Shown piece by piece: positions 34,992 through 44,548 of a stretch of 64,000 nt of DNA (positions are counted from its first letter, which is position 1; each line of letters starts with the position of its first letter). The stretch spans positions 372,001 to 436,000 of the forward strand of contig NZ_JANIPJ010000001.1 of assembly GCF_024623455.1 (NCBI RefSeq), read 5' to 3'. The translations under genes and the position numbers were made by a program. The notes under the pieces were generated by a model that saw only the letters and a list, made by a program, of their open reading frames with translations, ran no database searches and had not been told where the DNA came from. This stretch comes from Paenibacillus soyae. GTDB lineage: Bacteria > Bacillota > Bacilli > Paenibacillales > Paenibacillaceae.

Positions 34992-36101
34992 ATGTATTTG
35001 CGCCAGGACACGGTTGCGGTCAAGGTCGGCGATTTGACGATTGGCGGCAGCAACGAAGTTATTATACAGAGCATGTGCACCACGAAGACGGCGGATGTGG
35101 AAGCGACCGTCGCCGAGATTCTTCGGCTTGAAGAAGCGGGCTGCCAGATCGTGCGGGTTACCGTCAACAACAAGGAAGCGGCGGAAGCCATCAAAGAAAT
35201 CAAGAAGCGCATCCATATTCCTCTGGTAGCGGACATTCACTTCGATTACAGGCTGGCTCTCGCGGCGATCGAGAACGGCGTCGATAAGGTCCGCATCAAT
35301 CCCGGCAATATCGGCCGACGCGAGAAGGTAGAGGCCGTCGTGAAAGCGTGCAAAGAGAAGGGCATTCCGATCCGAATCGGCGTCAACGCGGGTTCCCTCG
35401 AGAACCATTTGCTTGAGAAGTACGGTTACCCGACGCCGGAAGCGATGGTGGAGAGCGCTTTGTTCCACATCGGCATCCTGGAGGAGCTGGACTTCCACGA
35501 CATCATCGTGTCGCTGAAGGCATCGGATGTGCCGATGGCTATCGCCGCTTACAGCATGGCGGCGGAGAAGATCAGGTATCCGCTTCATCTCGGCATTACC
35601 GAGGCCGGCACGCTGCATTCCGGCACGATCAAGAGCTCGGCCGGTATCGGAGCGCTGCTTGCGCTCGGCATTGGCAACACGGTACGGATCAGCTTAAGCG
35701 CGGATCCGGTGGAGGAAGTGAAGGTCGCAAGAGAGCTGCTGAAGACGTTCGGCTTGATCACGAACGCGGCAACGCTGATTTCCTGTCCGACATGCGGACG
35801 CCTGGATATCGATTTGTTCTCCATTGCCAACGAAGTCGAAGAGTACATCGCCAAGATTAAGGTGCCGATCAAGGTTTCCGTGCTTGGCTGCGCGGTTAAC
35901 GGTCCCGGCGAAGCGCGGGAGGCGGATATCGGCATTGCGGGCGCCCGGGGCGAGGGCATGCTGTTCCGGTACGGAGAGATGATCCGGAAGGTGCCCGAAG
36001 CTGAGCTGCTTAACGAGCTGAAGCGCGAGATCGACGAGATTGTAAGAGTGTTCGAAGAGACGGGCGAAATTCCTGGCCGCAAGGACCATATGCACGCATA
36101 A
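34992..36101 (+). CDS. ispG: 4-hydroxy-3-methylbut-2-enyl diphosphate synthase (flavodoxin)
   Basis: Iron-sulfur enzyme of the non-mevalonate isoprenoid pathway, 369 residues, converting methylerythritol cyclodiphosphate to HMBPP with flavodoxin as electron donor. The TIM-barrel part begins [10 protein letters not shown] and contains VRVTVNN and [11 protein letters not shown]; the [4Fe-4S] cluster is ligated by Cys265, Cys268 (SCPTCGR) and Cys300 ([11 protein letters not shown]), and a conserved Glu follows. AGGGTGGGAGAG precedes the ATG. It stands alone between terminators, inserted between the clp and lon clusters. Confidence 0.97.
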   Translation: MYLRQDTVAVKVGDLTIGGSNEVIIQSMCTTKTADVEATVAEILRLEEAGCQIVRVTVNNKEAAEAIKEIKKRIHIPLVADIHFDYRLALAAIENGVDKVRINPGNIGRREKVEAVVKACKEKGIPIRIGVNAGSLENHLLEKYGYPTPEAMVESALFHIGILEELDFHDIIVSLKASDVPMAIAAYSMAAEKIRYPLHLGITEAGTLHSGTIKSSAGIGALLALGIGNTVRISLSADPVEEVKVARELLKTFGLITNAATLISCPTCGRLDIDLFSIANEVEEYIAKIKVPIKVSVLGCAVNGPGEAREADIGIAGARGEGMLFRYGEMIRKVPEAELLNELKREIDEIVRVFEETGEIPGRKDHMHA

Positions 36102-36110
36102 TAGGCAGGC

Positions 36111-36149
36111 AAAAAGAGATCTTCCTCAAACGAGGAGATCTCTTTTTTT
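36111..36149. terminator. Bidirectional terminator after ispG
   Basis: AAAAAGAGATCTTCCTC pairs with GAGGAGATCTCTTTTT with one bulged base and a 4-base loop. Both strands have suitable tails, so it also serves the small leftward gene. Confidence 0.85.
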
Positions 36150-36162
36150 GCTGTGGCGGGGA

Positions 36163-36411
36163 TTATACGTCGTCTTCATCCAAATCCGCCTCCGGTGACG
36201 ATGACGGAGATGCGTCCGGCCGAATGATATTCGTCAGTCTATCGAGCAGGGCAACCGCGTTCGCTTTTGTTTCCTCAAGCTCGGACAAGGTGTCTTCCCT
36301 ATTCTCGATGTTCGTAAGCTGCGTATTCAATTGCTGTTTGACGAACGAGCTGCCTTCATCGACGATGACAATCGCTGCGTTTATAAGGCCTTTGAGCAAT
36401 TCGAAATGCAT
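36163..36411 (-). CDS. Small helical acidic-tailed protein, unknown
   Basis: Encodes 82 residues from ATG 36411, which has AAAGGGGGG just upstream; longer in-frame starts have no site. The first 20 residues form an amphipathic or weakly hydrophobic helix (FELLKGLINAAIVIVDEG), the centre is a charged helix (NIENREDTLSELEETKANAV) and the tail is acidic and Ser/Pro-rich (ASPSSSPEADLDEDDV). No family recognised. The acidic tail resembles small spore or membrane-edge proteins only superficially. It is convergent with ispG. Confidence 0.72.
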   Translation of the reverse strand: MHFELLKGLINAAIVIVDEGSSFVKQQLNTQLTNIENREDTLSELEETKANAVALLDRLTNIIRPDASPSSSPEADLDEDDV

Positions 36412-36687
36412 AGTGATCCCCCCTTTCCGTGTTGATAGATTCATCTTATTCAAGCTTGCGGGGCATGTAAGGGAGATTGTCCGAGGCGTTACGCCCGATT
36501 CGTTTTTGAACAGTCCTTGTCCACCGGGCGATTTAATGCTATTTTCCGTACGAGCGGCGATTATTCCGAATCGCAAGAGGCAATACTGACTGAATACGGA
36601 TATAATTAACGGCTGGGCTTTGTCCGGTTGCCGCAGGCAAATGCGGCTCCGGCGTCTACGTTTTCGCTTGAAAGGAGCGGGTGGGTT

Positions 36688-38391
36688 ATGAATTTAAGTC
36701 TCGTTTTAATGTTGGTTCAGGTGTTTTTTGCGGTTGTTATCGGTCTCTATTTCTGGAATTTGCTTCGTAATCAGAAGACCAACCGCTCGGCGGTAGACCG
36801 CGAATCCAAAAAAGAAATGGATAAGCTGAGAAAGCTGCGCTCCGTCTCGCTGACGAAGCCGCTCGCGGAGAAGACAAGACCGCAGACGATGGGGGACATC
36901 ATCGGGCAGAGGGACGGTCTTCGCGCGCTCAAGGCGGCATTATGCAGCGCGAACCCGCAGCATGTCATTATTTACGGTCCTCCCGGAGTAGGGAAGACGG
37001 CGGCGGCCCGCGTCGTTCTGGAGGAGGCCAAAAAAAATCCGGCATCCCCGTTCCTGCCCGAGGCAAAGTTCACGGAGATCGACGCGACGACCGCTCGTTT
37101 CGACGAGAGAGGTATTGCCGATCCGCTGATCGGCTCCGTGCACGATCCGATTTATCAAGGCGCCGGAGCGATGGGGGTTGCGGGAATTCCCCAGCCGAAG
37201 CCGGGAGCCGTGACGAAGGCGCATGGAGGAATTCTGTTTATCGATGAGATTGGGGAATTGCATCCCGTCCAGATGAATAAATTATTAAAGGTTCTGGAAG
37301 ACCGGAAAGTATTTTTGGAGAGCGCCTACTATAACTCGGAGGACGCGAACATTCCGCTCTACATACACGATATTTTCCAAAACGGCTTGCCCGCGGATTT
37401 TCGACTGGTTGGCGCTACGACTAGGTCGCCTCAAGAAATTCCGCCCGCCATTCGCTCGCGCTGCATGGAGGTATATTTCCGCCCGCTATTGGCGGATGAA
37501 ATCGCCCAGGTCGCCGAAAACGCCGTCAAAAAAATCGGGTTCGGTCCTTGCCCGGAGGCGATCGACGTCGTCAAGAGGTACGCGACGAACGGCCGGGAGG
37601 CGGTCAATGTGATCCAATTGGCGGCGGGCGTCGCGTTGTCCGAGAAACGCGACCGCATCTCGGCCTCCGATATCGAGTGGGTCGTGAACAGCAGTCAAAT
37701 TCCGCCCCGTCCAGACCGCAAGGTGCCGTCCGAGCCGCAGATCGGCTTCGTGAACGGACTTGCCGTATACGGCCCTAATATGGGGACGCTGCTCGAGATC
37801 GAGGTAAGCGCGATCGAGGCGGCCAAAGGCCGCGGGCAGTACACGATTACGGGCGTCGTGGACGAAGAGGAGCTCGGCGGCGGCTCCCGCACGCTGCGCC
37901 GGAAAAGCATGGCGAAGGGCTCTGTGGAGAACGTATTAACCGTGCTCCGCCGCAAAGGCTTGAATCCGCAGGATTACGACCTGCATATCAATTTTCCGGG
38001 CGGGACGCCAATCGACGGACCTTCCGCAGGCATCGCCATGGCGACGGCTATCGCTTCCGCCATTATGGGCGTACCGGTCGATAATAAGCTGGCCATGACG
38101 GGCGAAGTCGGCATTCACGGCAACGTGAAGCCGGTTGGCGGCGTTCTTGCCAAGGTGGAGGCGGCGTTCCAGGCAGGAGCCGTTCAAGTCATAATTCCGC
38201 GGGAAAACTGGCAGGCTATATTCGCCGACCTTGACGGGCTCAAGGTGATTCCGGTAGACCGCGTGGAGGAAGTGTTCGGCCACGTCTTCCCGGAGTCGGT
38301 TCTTCCGGAAGAAACAGAAGAGAAGCCGGTGCAATCGGACGCGTTCCTGCCTTCGAACGTCCCCTATTTGCAGGCGGATTCCGCAGAATGA
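36688..38391 (+). CDS. lonB: Sporulation-type ATP-dependent protease LonB
   Basis: Membrane-tethered Lon-like protease of 567 residues. A single N-terminal membrane helix (LVLMLVQVFFAVVIGLYFW) is followed by a degenerate coiled segment, an AAA+ domain with GPPGVGKT and ILFIDEIGEL, and a peptidase domain with the Ser446-Lys489 dyad (GPSAG ... LAKVEAA), exactly 43 residues apart as in Lon. The start at MNLSLVLM is preceded by AAAGGAGCGGGTGG. LonB in Bacillus is expressed in the forespore. It is followed 37 bp later by lonA. Confidence 0.97.
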   Translation: MNLSLVLMLVQVFFAVVIGLYFWNLLRNQKTNRSAVDRESKKEMDKLRKLRSVSLTKPLAEKTRPQTMGDIIGQRDGLRALKAALCSANPQHVIIYGPPGVGKTAAARVVLEEAKKNPASPFLPEAKFTEIDATTARFDERGIADPLIGSVHDPIYQGAGAMGVAGIPQPKPGAVTKAHGGILFIDEIGELHPVQMNKLLKVLEDRKVFLESAYYNSEDANIPLYIHDIFQNGLPADFRLVGATTRSPQEIPPAIRSRCMEVYFRPLLADEIAQVAENAVKKIGFGPCPEAIDVVKRYATNGREAVNVIQLAAGVALSEKRDRISASDIEWVVNSSQIPPRPDRKVPSEPQIGFVNGLAVYGPNMGTLLEIEVSAIEAAKGRGQYTITGVVDEEELGGGSRTLRRKSMAKGSVENVLTVLRRKGLNPQDYDLHINFPGGTPIDGPSAGIAMATAIASAIMGVPVDNKLAMTGEVGIHGNVKPVGGVLAKVEAAFQAGAVQVIIPRENWQAIFADLDGLKVIPVDRVEEVFGHVFPESVLPEETEEKPVQSDAFLPSNVPYLQADSAE

Positions 38392-38428
38392 TAAAATAAG
38401 CTAGATGCATAAGAATGGAGGTGCTGGC

Positions 38429-40801
38429 ATGGGACCTGGCAAATCGAAAGGTCGTCGTCTGCCCCTGCTTCCGCTTAGAGGGCTGCTCGTGTATCCCAGC
38501 ATGGTGCTCCACTTGGATGTGGGCAGGGATAAATCCGTTCGCGCGCTGGAGAGGGCAATGGTCGACGACCATATGATCTTGTTATGTTCGCAATCGGAAG
38601 TGAATATCGAAGATCCGACGGAAGAGGATATTTATAAAGTCGGCACCATCGTGAAGGTCAGGCAGATGCTGAAGCTGCCGAACGGCACAATCCGCGTTTT
38701 GGTCGAAGGGGTCGTCAGGGCGGAAGTTCAAAGCTATCTATCGAACGAAGAATTCTACGAGGTGCTCGTGAAGGAGCTTCCGGAGCCAGAGACAGACGAT
38801 CCGGAAGTGGACGCGTTAATGCGTTCGGTCCTTAACCAATTCGAGCACTATATTTCCTTGTCGAAGAAAGTGACCCCGGAAACTTACGCCGCGGTATCGG
38901 ATATCGACGAGCCGGGCAGGCTGGCGGACGTCATCACGAGCCATTTGTCGCTGAAGATCAAGGATAAGCAGGACATTCTGGAGACGATTGACGTCGCCGC
39001 CCGATTGGAGCGGCTTCTCGATCTGCTGAACAACGAGCGCGAGGTGCTGGAGCTGGAGCGGCAGATTAACCAGCGCGTCAAGAAGCAGATGGAGAAGACG
39101 CAGAAGGAATATTACCTCCGCGAGCAGATGAAAGCGATCCAGAAGGAGCTCGGCGATAAGGAAGGCCGGGCCGGCGAAGCCGAGGAGCTGCGCAACCAGC
39201 TGGAGGAAGCCGGCGTTCCGGACAGCGTCCGCGAGAAGGTCCAGAAAGAAATCGAGCGTTTGGAGAAGATGCCGCCTTCATCGGCCGAGGGAGGCGTAAT
39301 CCGCAATTATATCGATTGGTTACTTGCGCTGCCATGGAGCAAAAAAACGGAAGACGATCTGGTGCTAGCCAAAGCCGAAGAAATATTGAACGAAGACCAT
39401 TACGGTTTGGAGAAGCCCAAGGAACGCGTGCTTGAATATTTGGCCGTGCAGAAGCTGGTCAAGAAGCTGAAAGGGCCGATTCTTTGTCTCGTGGGTCCTC
39501 CCGGCGTCGGCAAAACGTCGCTTGCCCGTTCCGTAGCGAAATCGCTGGGGCGCAAATTCGTCCGTATCTCCCTTGGCGGAGTAAGAGACGAAGCGGAAAT
39601 TCGCGGACATCGACGCACCTATGTCGGCGCGATGCCGGGGCGCATCATGCAAGGGATGAAGACGGCCGGCAGCATGAACCCGGTATTCCTCTTGGACGAG
39701 ATCGACAAGATGGCCTCCGACTTCAGGGGCGATCCTTCGTCGGCGCTGCTCGAGGTGCTGGATCCCGAACAGAACAATACGTTCAGCGATCATTACATCG
39801 AAGTGCCGTTCGACTTGTCGGGCGTCATGTTCGTCACGACGGCCAATGCGCTTCACACGATTCCGCGCCCTCTCCTTGACCGGATGGAGGTTCTGTACAT
39901 TCCGGGTTATACGGAGCTGGAGAAGGAGAAGATCGTGGAGAAGTATCTGCTGCCTAAGCAGAAAAAAGAGCATGGTTTGACGGAGGAGCAGCTGCAAGTC
40001 GAAGACGAGGCGGTTCGCATTCTGATCCGCGAATATACGCGCGAGGCCGGCGTTCGCAACTTGGAGCAGCAGATCGCGGCCGTATGCCGCAAAGCGGCCA
40101 AGCATTTTGTGGCCGAGGAGAACGGAGAAGCCGCCGCCGAGCCGGTGAAGGTCGACGTCGCGAAGATTAAGGAATGGATCGGGCCGCCTAAATTCAGGTA
40201 CGGCCTCGCCGAGATCGAGAATCAGATCGGAGCGGTAACGGGGCTCGCCTGGACGGAGGTTGGCGGGGATACGCTCGTGATCGAAGTGACGGTCATGCCG
40301 GGCAGCGGCAAACTGACGCTCACCGGCAAGCTGGGCGACGTCATGAAGGAATCCGCGCAGGCGGCGTTCAGTTATATCAGATCCAAAGCCGCGGAGCTAA
40401 ACATTGATCCGGCATTCCACGAGAAAAACGATATTCATATTCATATTCCGGAAGGCGCCATACCGAAAGACGGCCCTTCCGCCGGCATCACGATGGCGAC
40501 GGCGCTTATCTCCGCGCTCACGAACCGCTATGTCAACAAGGAAGTGGCGATGACCGGCGAAATTACGCTGAGAGGCAGGGTGCTGCCGATCGGCGGCTTG
40601 AAGGAGAAGTCGCTGGCGGCGCATCGCGCAGGCATCAAGAAGGTGCTGCTGCCGAAAGACAACGAACGGGATTTGCGCGATATCCCGGACAGCATCCGCG
40701 AGGCGATGGAATTCGTGCCGGTGAGCCATATAGACGAAGTGCTGAAGCACGCGCTGCTGCCGGTCGCGACAGAGGAGAGGGCAGGTACTACGATTTCATG
40801 A
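38429..40801 (+). CDS. lonA: ATP-dependent protease LonA
   Basis: Soluble hexameric protease of 790 residues that degrades damaged and regulatory proteins. The substrate-binding LON domain (about 1-200) begins [16 protein letters not shown], a coiled-coil region follows, then the AAA+ domain with GPPGVGKT and [10 protein letters not shown], and the peptidase domain with Ser684 (GPSAG) and Lys727 (GLKEK). GGAGGTG lies six bases before ATG 38429; the earlier in-frame ATG at 38405 is not preceded by a site. The stop overlaps the engB start (ATGA). Confidence 0.98.
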   Translation: MGPGKSKGRRLPLLPLRGLLVYPSMVLHLDVGRDKSVRALERAMVDDHMILLCSQSEVNIEDPTEEDIYKVGTIVKVRQMLKLPNGTIRVLVEGVVRAEVQSYLSNEEFYEVLVKELPEPETDDPEVDALMRSVLNQFEHYISLSKKVTPETYAAVSDIDEPGRLADVITSHLSLKIKDKQDILETIDVAARLERLLDLLNNEREVLELERQINQRVKKQMEKTQKEYYLREQMKAIQKELGDKEGRAGEAEELRNQLEEAGVPDSVREKVQKEIERLEKMPPSSAEGGVIRNYIDWLLALPWSKKTEDDLVLAKAEEILNEDHYGLEKPKERVLEYLAVQKLVKKLKGPILCLVGPPGVGKTSLARSVAKSLGRKFVRISLGGVRDEAEIRGHRRTYVGAMPGRIMQGMKTAGSMNPVFLLDEIDKMASDFRGDPSSALLEVLDPEQNNTFSDHYIEVPFDLSGVMFVTTANALHTIPRPLLDRMEVLYIPGYTELEKEKIVEKYLLPKQKKEHGLTEEQLQVEDEAVRILIREYTREAGVRNLEQQIAAVCRKAAKHFVAEENGEAAAEPVKVDVAKIKEWIGPPKFRYGLAEIENQIGAVTGLAWTEVGGDTLVIEVTVMPGSGKLTLTGKLGDVMKESAQAAFSYIRSKAAELNIDPAFHEKNDIHIHIPEGAIPKDGPSAGITMATALISALTNRYVNKEVAMTGEITLRGRVLPIGGLKEKSLAAHRAGIKKVLLPKDNERDLRDIPDSIREAMEFVPVSHIDEVLKHALLPVATEERAGTTIS

Positions 40802-41400
40802 AGATACTAGACGCACAATTCGTCATCAGCGCGGTAAGACCGCAGCAATACCCGGAGGACGCCCTGCCAGAGATCGCTCTGGCCGGGCGCTCCAACGTTG
40901 GGAAATCATCGCTGATTAATAAACTTATCCTACGCAAAAACTTAGCAAGAACAAGCTCGCAGCCCGGCAAAACGCAGCAGCTGAACTATTACCGGGTGAA
41001 CGACTTGTTGTATTTGGTGGACTTCCCCGGCTATGGCTACGCCAAAGTATCCAAAACGCAAAGGGAAAAATTCGGGGAGATGATCGAGACTTATCTGCGC
41101 GACCGCGAGCCTCATAAGCTGCAGCTGCTCATCATTGATATCCGCCATGAACCGTCGAAGGACGACGTGCTGATGTACAACTGGCTTAAGCATTACGAAA
41201 TTCCGACTTGTATCGTCGCGACCAAAGCGGACAAGATCCCGAGGTCGAAGTGGGACAAACACGTCAAGATGGTCAAGACGACGCTGGAGGCAGATCCGCG
41301 CGATCCGGTCGTATTGTTCTCCTCCGAGACGGGTCTTGGCCGCGAGCAGCTGTGGGACGTTATTCTGGGCGCGATCGCAAGCGAGGAAGAAAGCCCTTGA
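40798..41400 (+). CDS. engB: Ribosome biogenesis GTPase EngB/YsxC
   Basis: GTPase of 200 residues needed for late assembly of the 50S subunit. G1 is [13 protein letters not shown]3 is [10 protein letters not shown]4 is TKADK, with a C-terminal helix typical of the YihA/YsxC family. Its ATG overlaps the lonA stop, so translation is coupled; no close ribosome site is present. The lonB-lonA-engB order is conserved with Bacillus. A terminator is not evident directly after it; the next gene begins 201 bp later. Confidence 0.97.
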   Translation: MKILDAQFVISAVRPQQYPEDALPEIALAGRSNVGKSSLINKLILRKNLARTSSQPGKTQQLNYYRVNDLLYLVDFPGYGYAKVSKTQREKFGEMIETYLRDREPHKLQLLIIDIRHEPSKDDVLMYNWLKHYEIPTCIVATKADKIPRSKWDKHVKMVKTTLEADPRDPVVLFSSETGLGREQLWDVILGAIASEEESP

Positions 41401-41601
41401 TGTTCTTCCATAAAGCAGAGAATACAGGGTAATTCCGAGGGTTCTTTGTGGATTCTTCCGTTTTTTCTTGAAATATGATCGAAAATGAAGATTAATGGGC
41501 AGGAAAGAAATTGGCAGATCACGTATAATAAACATAAGCAATGCTGAAAAGGCTGCCATTGGTTGAAATCGATGGGGTCTCAAAGAATTGAGGAGATTTT
41601 T

Positions 41602-42192
41602 ATGGCTAAGCGGCTAGCCACAGAGTATGTAAATGCCAAACTGCAGTTTAAAGTCGATGAGATGTCCCGTTTTATTGCCCTTATGGAGGATGGGCAGCTG
41701 CGCTTGCAGGTGCTGGTGCTCGATAACGGCAATCAGGAACTCCTTCTACACGACGTAGCAGGGAAGGAAGAAGTCCGGCTTACCTTCGAACGGAGGCAGG
41801 ATTATTACGTTTGCGAGCTCTCATGCCGTCTTGTCGAACCTCGGCTTGCGAACGCGCTTCGCAAAGCGGTTTCCGCTTTCCGGGGCAACGCGATCGTCAA
41901 CCGTATCTACAGCCATTATACGATGATCTATCACTATACGAACGGCACAGTCCAGAAGATTGTGGAGAGCACGGATTCGGGCGAACGTGTCGTATTCGAG
42001 CACAAGGACACCCTTGGCCAGCTCGAGAGAGTATTCCGCAGCCGACTGATCGAACGGGAGATCGGGCTTGTGCAAGGAGCGGTGAACGAACTGCTGGACC
42101 TGCGCAACCAGACCACGGACAGAGGGGAGATCGCTACGATCGACCAGAAGCTGACGGAGCTTACCCGCAAGTTGTTTATGCTGGAAGCCTAG
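41602..42192 (+). CDS. Conserved-looking protein of unknown function
   Basis: Encodes 196 residues from ATG 41602 with GAGGAG six bases upstream. No signal peptide. N-terminal part is strand-rich (QLRLQVLVLDNGNQELLLHDV; ...DYYVCELSCRLVEPRL), central segment is Arg/Lys-rich, and C-terminal half is helical (LIEREIGLVQGAVNELLDLRN). No catalytic motif is recognised. A TATAAT at 41524-41529 upstream lacks a matching -35 hexamer. It is followed by a terminator and stands alone between engB and speD. Confidence 0.85.
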   Translation: MAKRLATEYVNAKLQFKVDEMSRFIALMEDGQLRLQVLVLDNGNQELLLHDVAGKEEVRLTFERRQDYYVCELSCRLVEPRLANALRKAVSAFRGNAIVNRIYSHYTMIYHYTNGTVQKIVESTDSGERVVFEHKDTLGQLERVFRSRLIEREIGLVQGAVNELLDLRNQTTDRGEIATIDQKLTELTRKLFMLEA

Positions 42193-42218
42193 TCTTTACA
42201 AGGACGAAATCCGGTATG

Positions 42219-42252
42219 GAAGAGGGGCCGCTTGATGCGGCTTCTTTTTTTT
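42219..42252 (+). terminator. Terminator after the 196-residue protein gene
   Basis: GCCGC (42227-42231) pairs with GCGGC (42237-42241), extended by purine-pyrimidine pairs, followed by eight T at 42245-42252. Confidence 0.7.
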
Positions 42253-42403
42253 GCGCAGCAAGTAGCGGGACAATCCCCGCATACATAGATTGATACGTAA
42301 TCTTGCTGGCAGAGGGTTTTAAGTTTAGCAAAAAAAACTATTGCATTTATCACGGATAGATGTTATTTTTATTTTCGTTGAAAACATTGCTGCAATGAAA
42401 ATT

Positions 42404-42514
42404 AGGAACCAGGATTCACTCAGGACATGGTTATGTTGCGAGAGATTAATCCCTCGGGAAGTGAATGACGTAGGTCCTAGCGGATGAAATTTTTTAAACA
42501 TTTTATTCCTAGGA
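42404..42514 (+). ncRNA. Putative structured speD leader, riboswitch-like
   Basis: Upstream of speD the RNA can fold into nested helices: P1 AGGAACC (42404-42410) with GGTCCT (42473-42478), one bulged A; P2 TTCACT (42415-42420) with AGTGAA (42460-42465); a hairpin CAT/ATG (42426-42435) and a hairpin CGAG/CTCG (42439-42456). Alternatively TCCTAG (42475-42480), which overlaps the P1 3' strand, pairs exactly with CTAGGA (42509-42514) inside the speD ribosome site AGGAAGGGGG. The two folds exclude each other, as expected for translation control. I know of no Rfam family that this matches; function is inferred and the helices are short. Confidence 0.45.
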
Positions 42515-42529
42515 AGGGGGAACCGAAAG

Positions 42530-42928
42530 ATGGAATACTCAACTTTCGGAAGACACGTTGCTGTTGATGCTTGGGGTGTAGATTTTGATTTGCTGAACAG
42601 CGCTGAATTTTTGCAATCTCACATGGTAGAGGCTGCTGAAGCATGCGGCGCAACGGTATTGTCGGTGCAATCCAAACAATTTGAACCTCAAGGCGCAACG
42701 GTGCTCGTGCTGCTGTCGGAGAGTCACCTCTCGATTCACACGTATCCTGAGAGAGGCTTTGCCGCGCTGGACTGCTATACCTGCGGTGAAACTGTTGATC
42801 CTCAGCTCGCGATCGATTACATGCTGGCGGTGCTGAAGCCGAAGACGGCTCATGCGAAGAAGCTTGTTCGCGGCATGGGCGAGCTGCAAGTAGAAGAACC
42901 AAAGATGAAACAAATCGAGCTGGTATAA
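42530..42928 (+). CDS. speD: S-adenosylmethionine decarboxylase proenzyme (class 1B)
   Basis: Proenzyme of 132 residues that supplies decarboxylated SAM for spermidine synthesis. It self-cleaves to give a pyruvoyl cofactor at Ser65 in LSESHLSIHTYPE; the downstream Cys motif CYTCGE holds the proton donor. Length and cleavage site fit the short Gram-positive/Thermotoga type. AGGAAGGGGG lies before the ATG and is the part that the putative leader structure can hide. A terminator follows, so it is a single-gene unit; no spermidine synthase gene is adjacent. Confidence 0.97.
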   Translation: MEYSTFGRHVAVDAWGVDFDLLNSAEFLQSHMVEAAEACGATVLSVQSKQFEPQGATVLVLLSESHLSIHTYPERGFAALDCYTCGETVDPQLAIDYMLAVLKPKTAHAKKLVRGMGELQVEEPKMKQIELV

Positions 42929-42953
42929 CGGCTCATAAACGTATGATACGGAG

Positions 42954-42986
42954 ATAACCATGGAGCCCTTCCATGGTTATTTCTTT
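42954..42986 (+). terminator. Terminator after speD
   Basis: ATAACCATGGA (42954-42964) and TCCATGGTTAT (42970-42980) form a perfect 11-bp stem with a 5-base loop, followed by TTCTTT. Confidence 0.82.
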
Positions 42987-43062
42987 GTACAAAAATGGGC
43001 ATAATGAAAAAAAGTATTTTCAAACATTATTCATAAATGAACCCTTTATGAATGTCGAACTA

Positions 43063-43071
43063 TGCTATAAT
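43063..43071 (+). promoter_or_regulatory. Extended -10 promoter element of the hem operon
   Basis: TGCTATAAT is an extended -10 element, 57 bp before hemA; the -35 region is poor. The adjoining TATAATTATCGATAA is only a partial match to a PerR box and is not claimed as one. Confidence 0.55.
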
Positions 43072-43127
43072 TATCGATAACATCGAAGGGAATTGGACTA
43101 GCAGAAGAAGGAGGCAGGTGATCGCTC

Positions 43128-44510
43128 ATGCACATTATCGCAGTTGGTCTTAATTATAAGACGGCTCCAGTCGAAGTGAGGGAGAAGTTCACGTTCGCCG
43201 ATCGAGAATTGCCGGCCGCGCTGAAAGGCCTCATGGAAACGAAGAGCATTATGGAATGTGTTATTGTAGCCACTTGCAACCGCACGGAACTATACGCGGT
43301 CGTAGATCGGCATCATCTATGCGGCCATTACATTCGCAGCTTCATGGAGAAATGGTTCAACCTGCCAAGAGCGCAATTTACGAACCATCTATATATGTAC
43401 GAGGACGGGAAGGCGATCCAGCATCTCTTCCGGGTGACGAGCGGACTTGATTCGATGGTCATCGGAGAGACGCAGATCTTGGGACAGGTGAAGAACGCCT
43501 TCTTGCTCGCGCAAAGCGAGAAAACGACGGGAACGGTATTTAACATGCTGTTCAAGCAGGCGGTGACGCTTGCGAAGCGGGCGCATTCGGAGACGATGAT
43601 CGGGGAGACGGCAGTGTCCGTCAGCTACGCGGCCGTCGAGCTGGGCAAGCAGATCTTCGGCCAGTTCAACAAGAAGACCGTCATGGTCATCGGAGCCGGC
43701 GAGACCGGGGAGCTGACCGCCAAGCATCTATACGCGAACGGCGCCGAGCGGGTTATCGTCGTCAACCGCACGTTCGAGAGAGCGGCGCAGCTGGTGGATA
43801 AGTTTAACGGCATTCCGTACTCGATGGAAGAAGCGGTCAACAAGCTGCACGAAGCGGATATCATTATCAGCTCAACGGGCGCGGAAAGCTACGTGCTGAC
43901 GCGGGAGCAGGTGAAGGAAGCGATGAAGAAACGGAAGTCGAAGCCCCTGTTCATGATCGATATCGCGGTTCCTAGGGATCTCGATCCGTCGATCGCCGCA
44001 GTGGACAATGTATTCTTGTACGATATCGACGATCTGGAGGGCATCGTGCAAAGCAACCTGGAGCAAAGAAGATTGGAAGCTGCAAAGATCGAATCGATGA
44101 TCGATTGGGAGATGCAGCAGTTCGAGCAATGGTATAAGACGCTCGGCGTCGTGCCGCTCATCCGAGCCCTGCAAACCAAGTCCGCGGAAATCCACGAAGA
44201 GACGATGAACAGCCTGTCCAACAAGCTGCCGGACCTCGACGAGCATCAGATGAAGGTGATCCGCAAGCTGACCAAGAGCATCGTGAACCAAATGATGCAG
44301 GATCCCATTCTGCGCATCAAGGAGATGGCTGGAGAGAAGCGAGCTGAAGAAGCGATGGATATGTTCGTGAAGCTGTTCGCGCTGGAGGAGCAGCTTGCGG
44401 AGTCGAGCAAGGAAGAGCTTATCCGGTCGGCGGAAGCCACCTCCGTTCCGGCGAAGCATGCCGAGCTTGCGCATCAGAATGCGGCTGCCCCTGCATTTGC
44501 CCGCCCGTAA
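43128..44510 (+). CDS. hemA: Glutamyl-tRNA reductase
   Basis: First committed enzyme of C5 tetrapyrrole synthesis, 460 residues, reducing glutamyl-tRNA(Glu) to glutamate-1-semialdehyde with NADPH. Catalytic Cys50 lies in VATCNRTELYAV; the NADPH-binding motif is VMVIGAGETGELTA near residue 185, and a C-terminal helical dimerisation domain follows. AAGGAGGCAGGTGAT precedes the ATG. It heads a seven-gene operon with overlapping or closely spaced genes through hemL. Confidence 0.98.
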   Translation: MHIIAVGLNYKTAPVEVREKFTFADRELPAALKGLMETKSIMECVIVATCNRTELYAVVDRHHLCGHYIRSFMEKWFNLPRAQFTNHLYMYEDGKAIQHLFRVTSGLDSMVIGETQILGQVKNAFLLAQSEKTTGTVFNMLFKQAVTLAKRAHSETMIGETAVSVSYAAVELGKQIFGQFNKKTVMVIGAGETGELTAKHLYANGAERVIVVNRTFERAAQLVDKFNGIPYSMEEAVNKLHEADIIISSTGAESYVLTREQVKEAMKKRKSKPLFMIDIAVPRDLDPSIAAVDNVFLYDIDDLEGIVQSNLEQRRLEAAKIESMIDWEMQQFEQWYKTLGVVPLIRALQTKSAEIHEETMNSLSNKLPDLDEHQMKVIRKLTKSIVNQMMQDPILRIKEMAGEKRAEEAMDMFVKLFALEEQLAESSKEELIRSAEATSVPAKHAELAHQNAAAPAFARP

Positions 44511-44548
44511 GCGGAAGGCAATCTCCTGGCGGATAAAGTGGAGGAGCT

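Noticed and set aside
36628-36687. Upstream extension of lonB by 20 codons
   Set aside because: The membrane-start ATG at 36688 has a strong ribosome site; the extension has none.
43065-43080. PerR box overlapping the hemA -10 element
   Set aside because: Only about 9 of 14 informative positions match, mostly because of the TATAAT itself.
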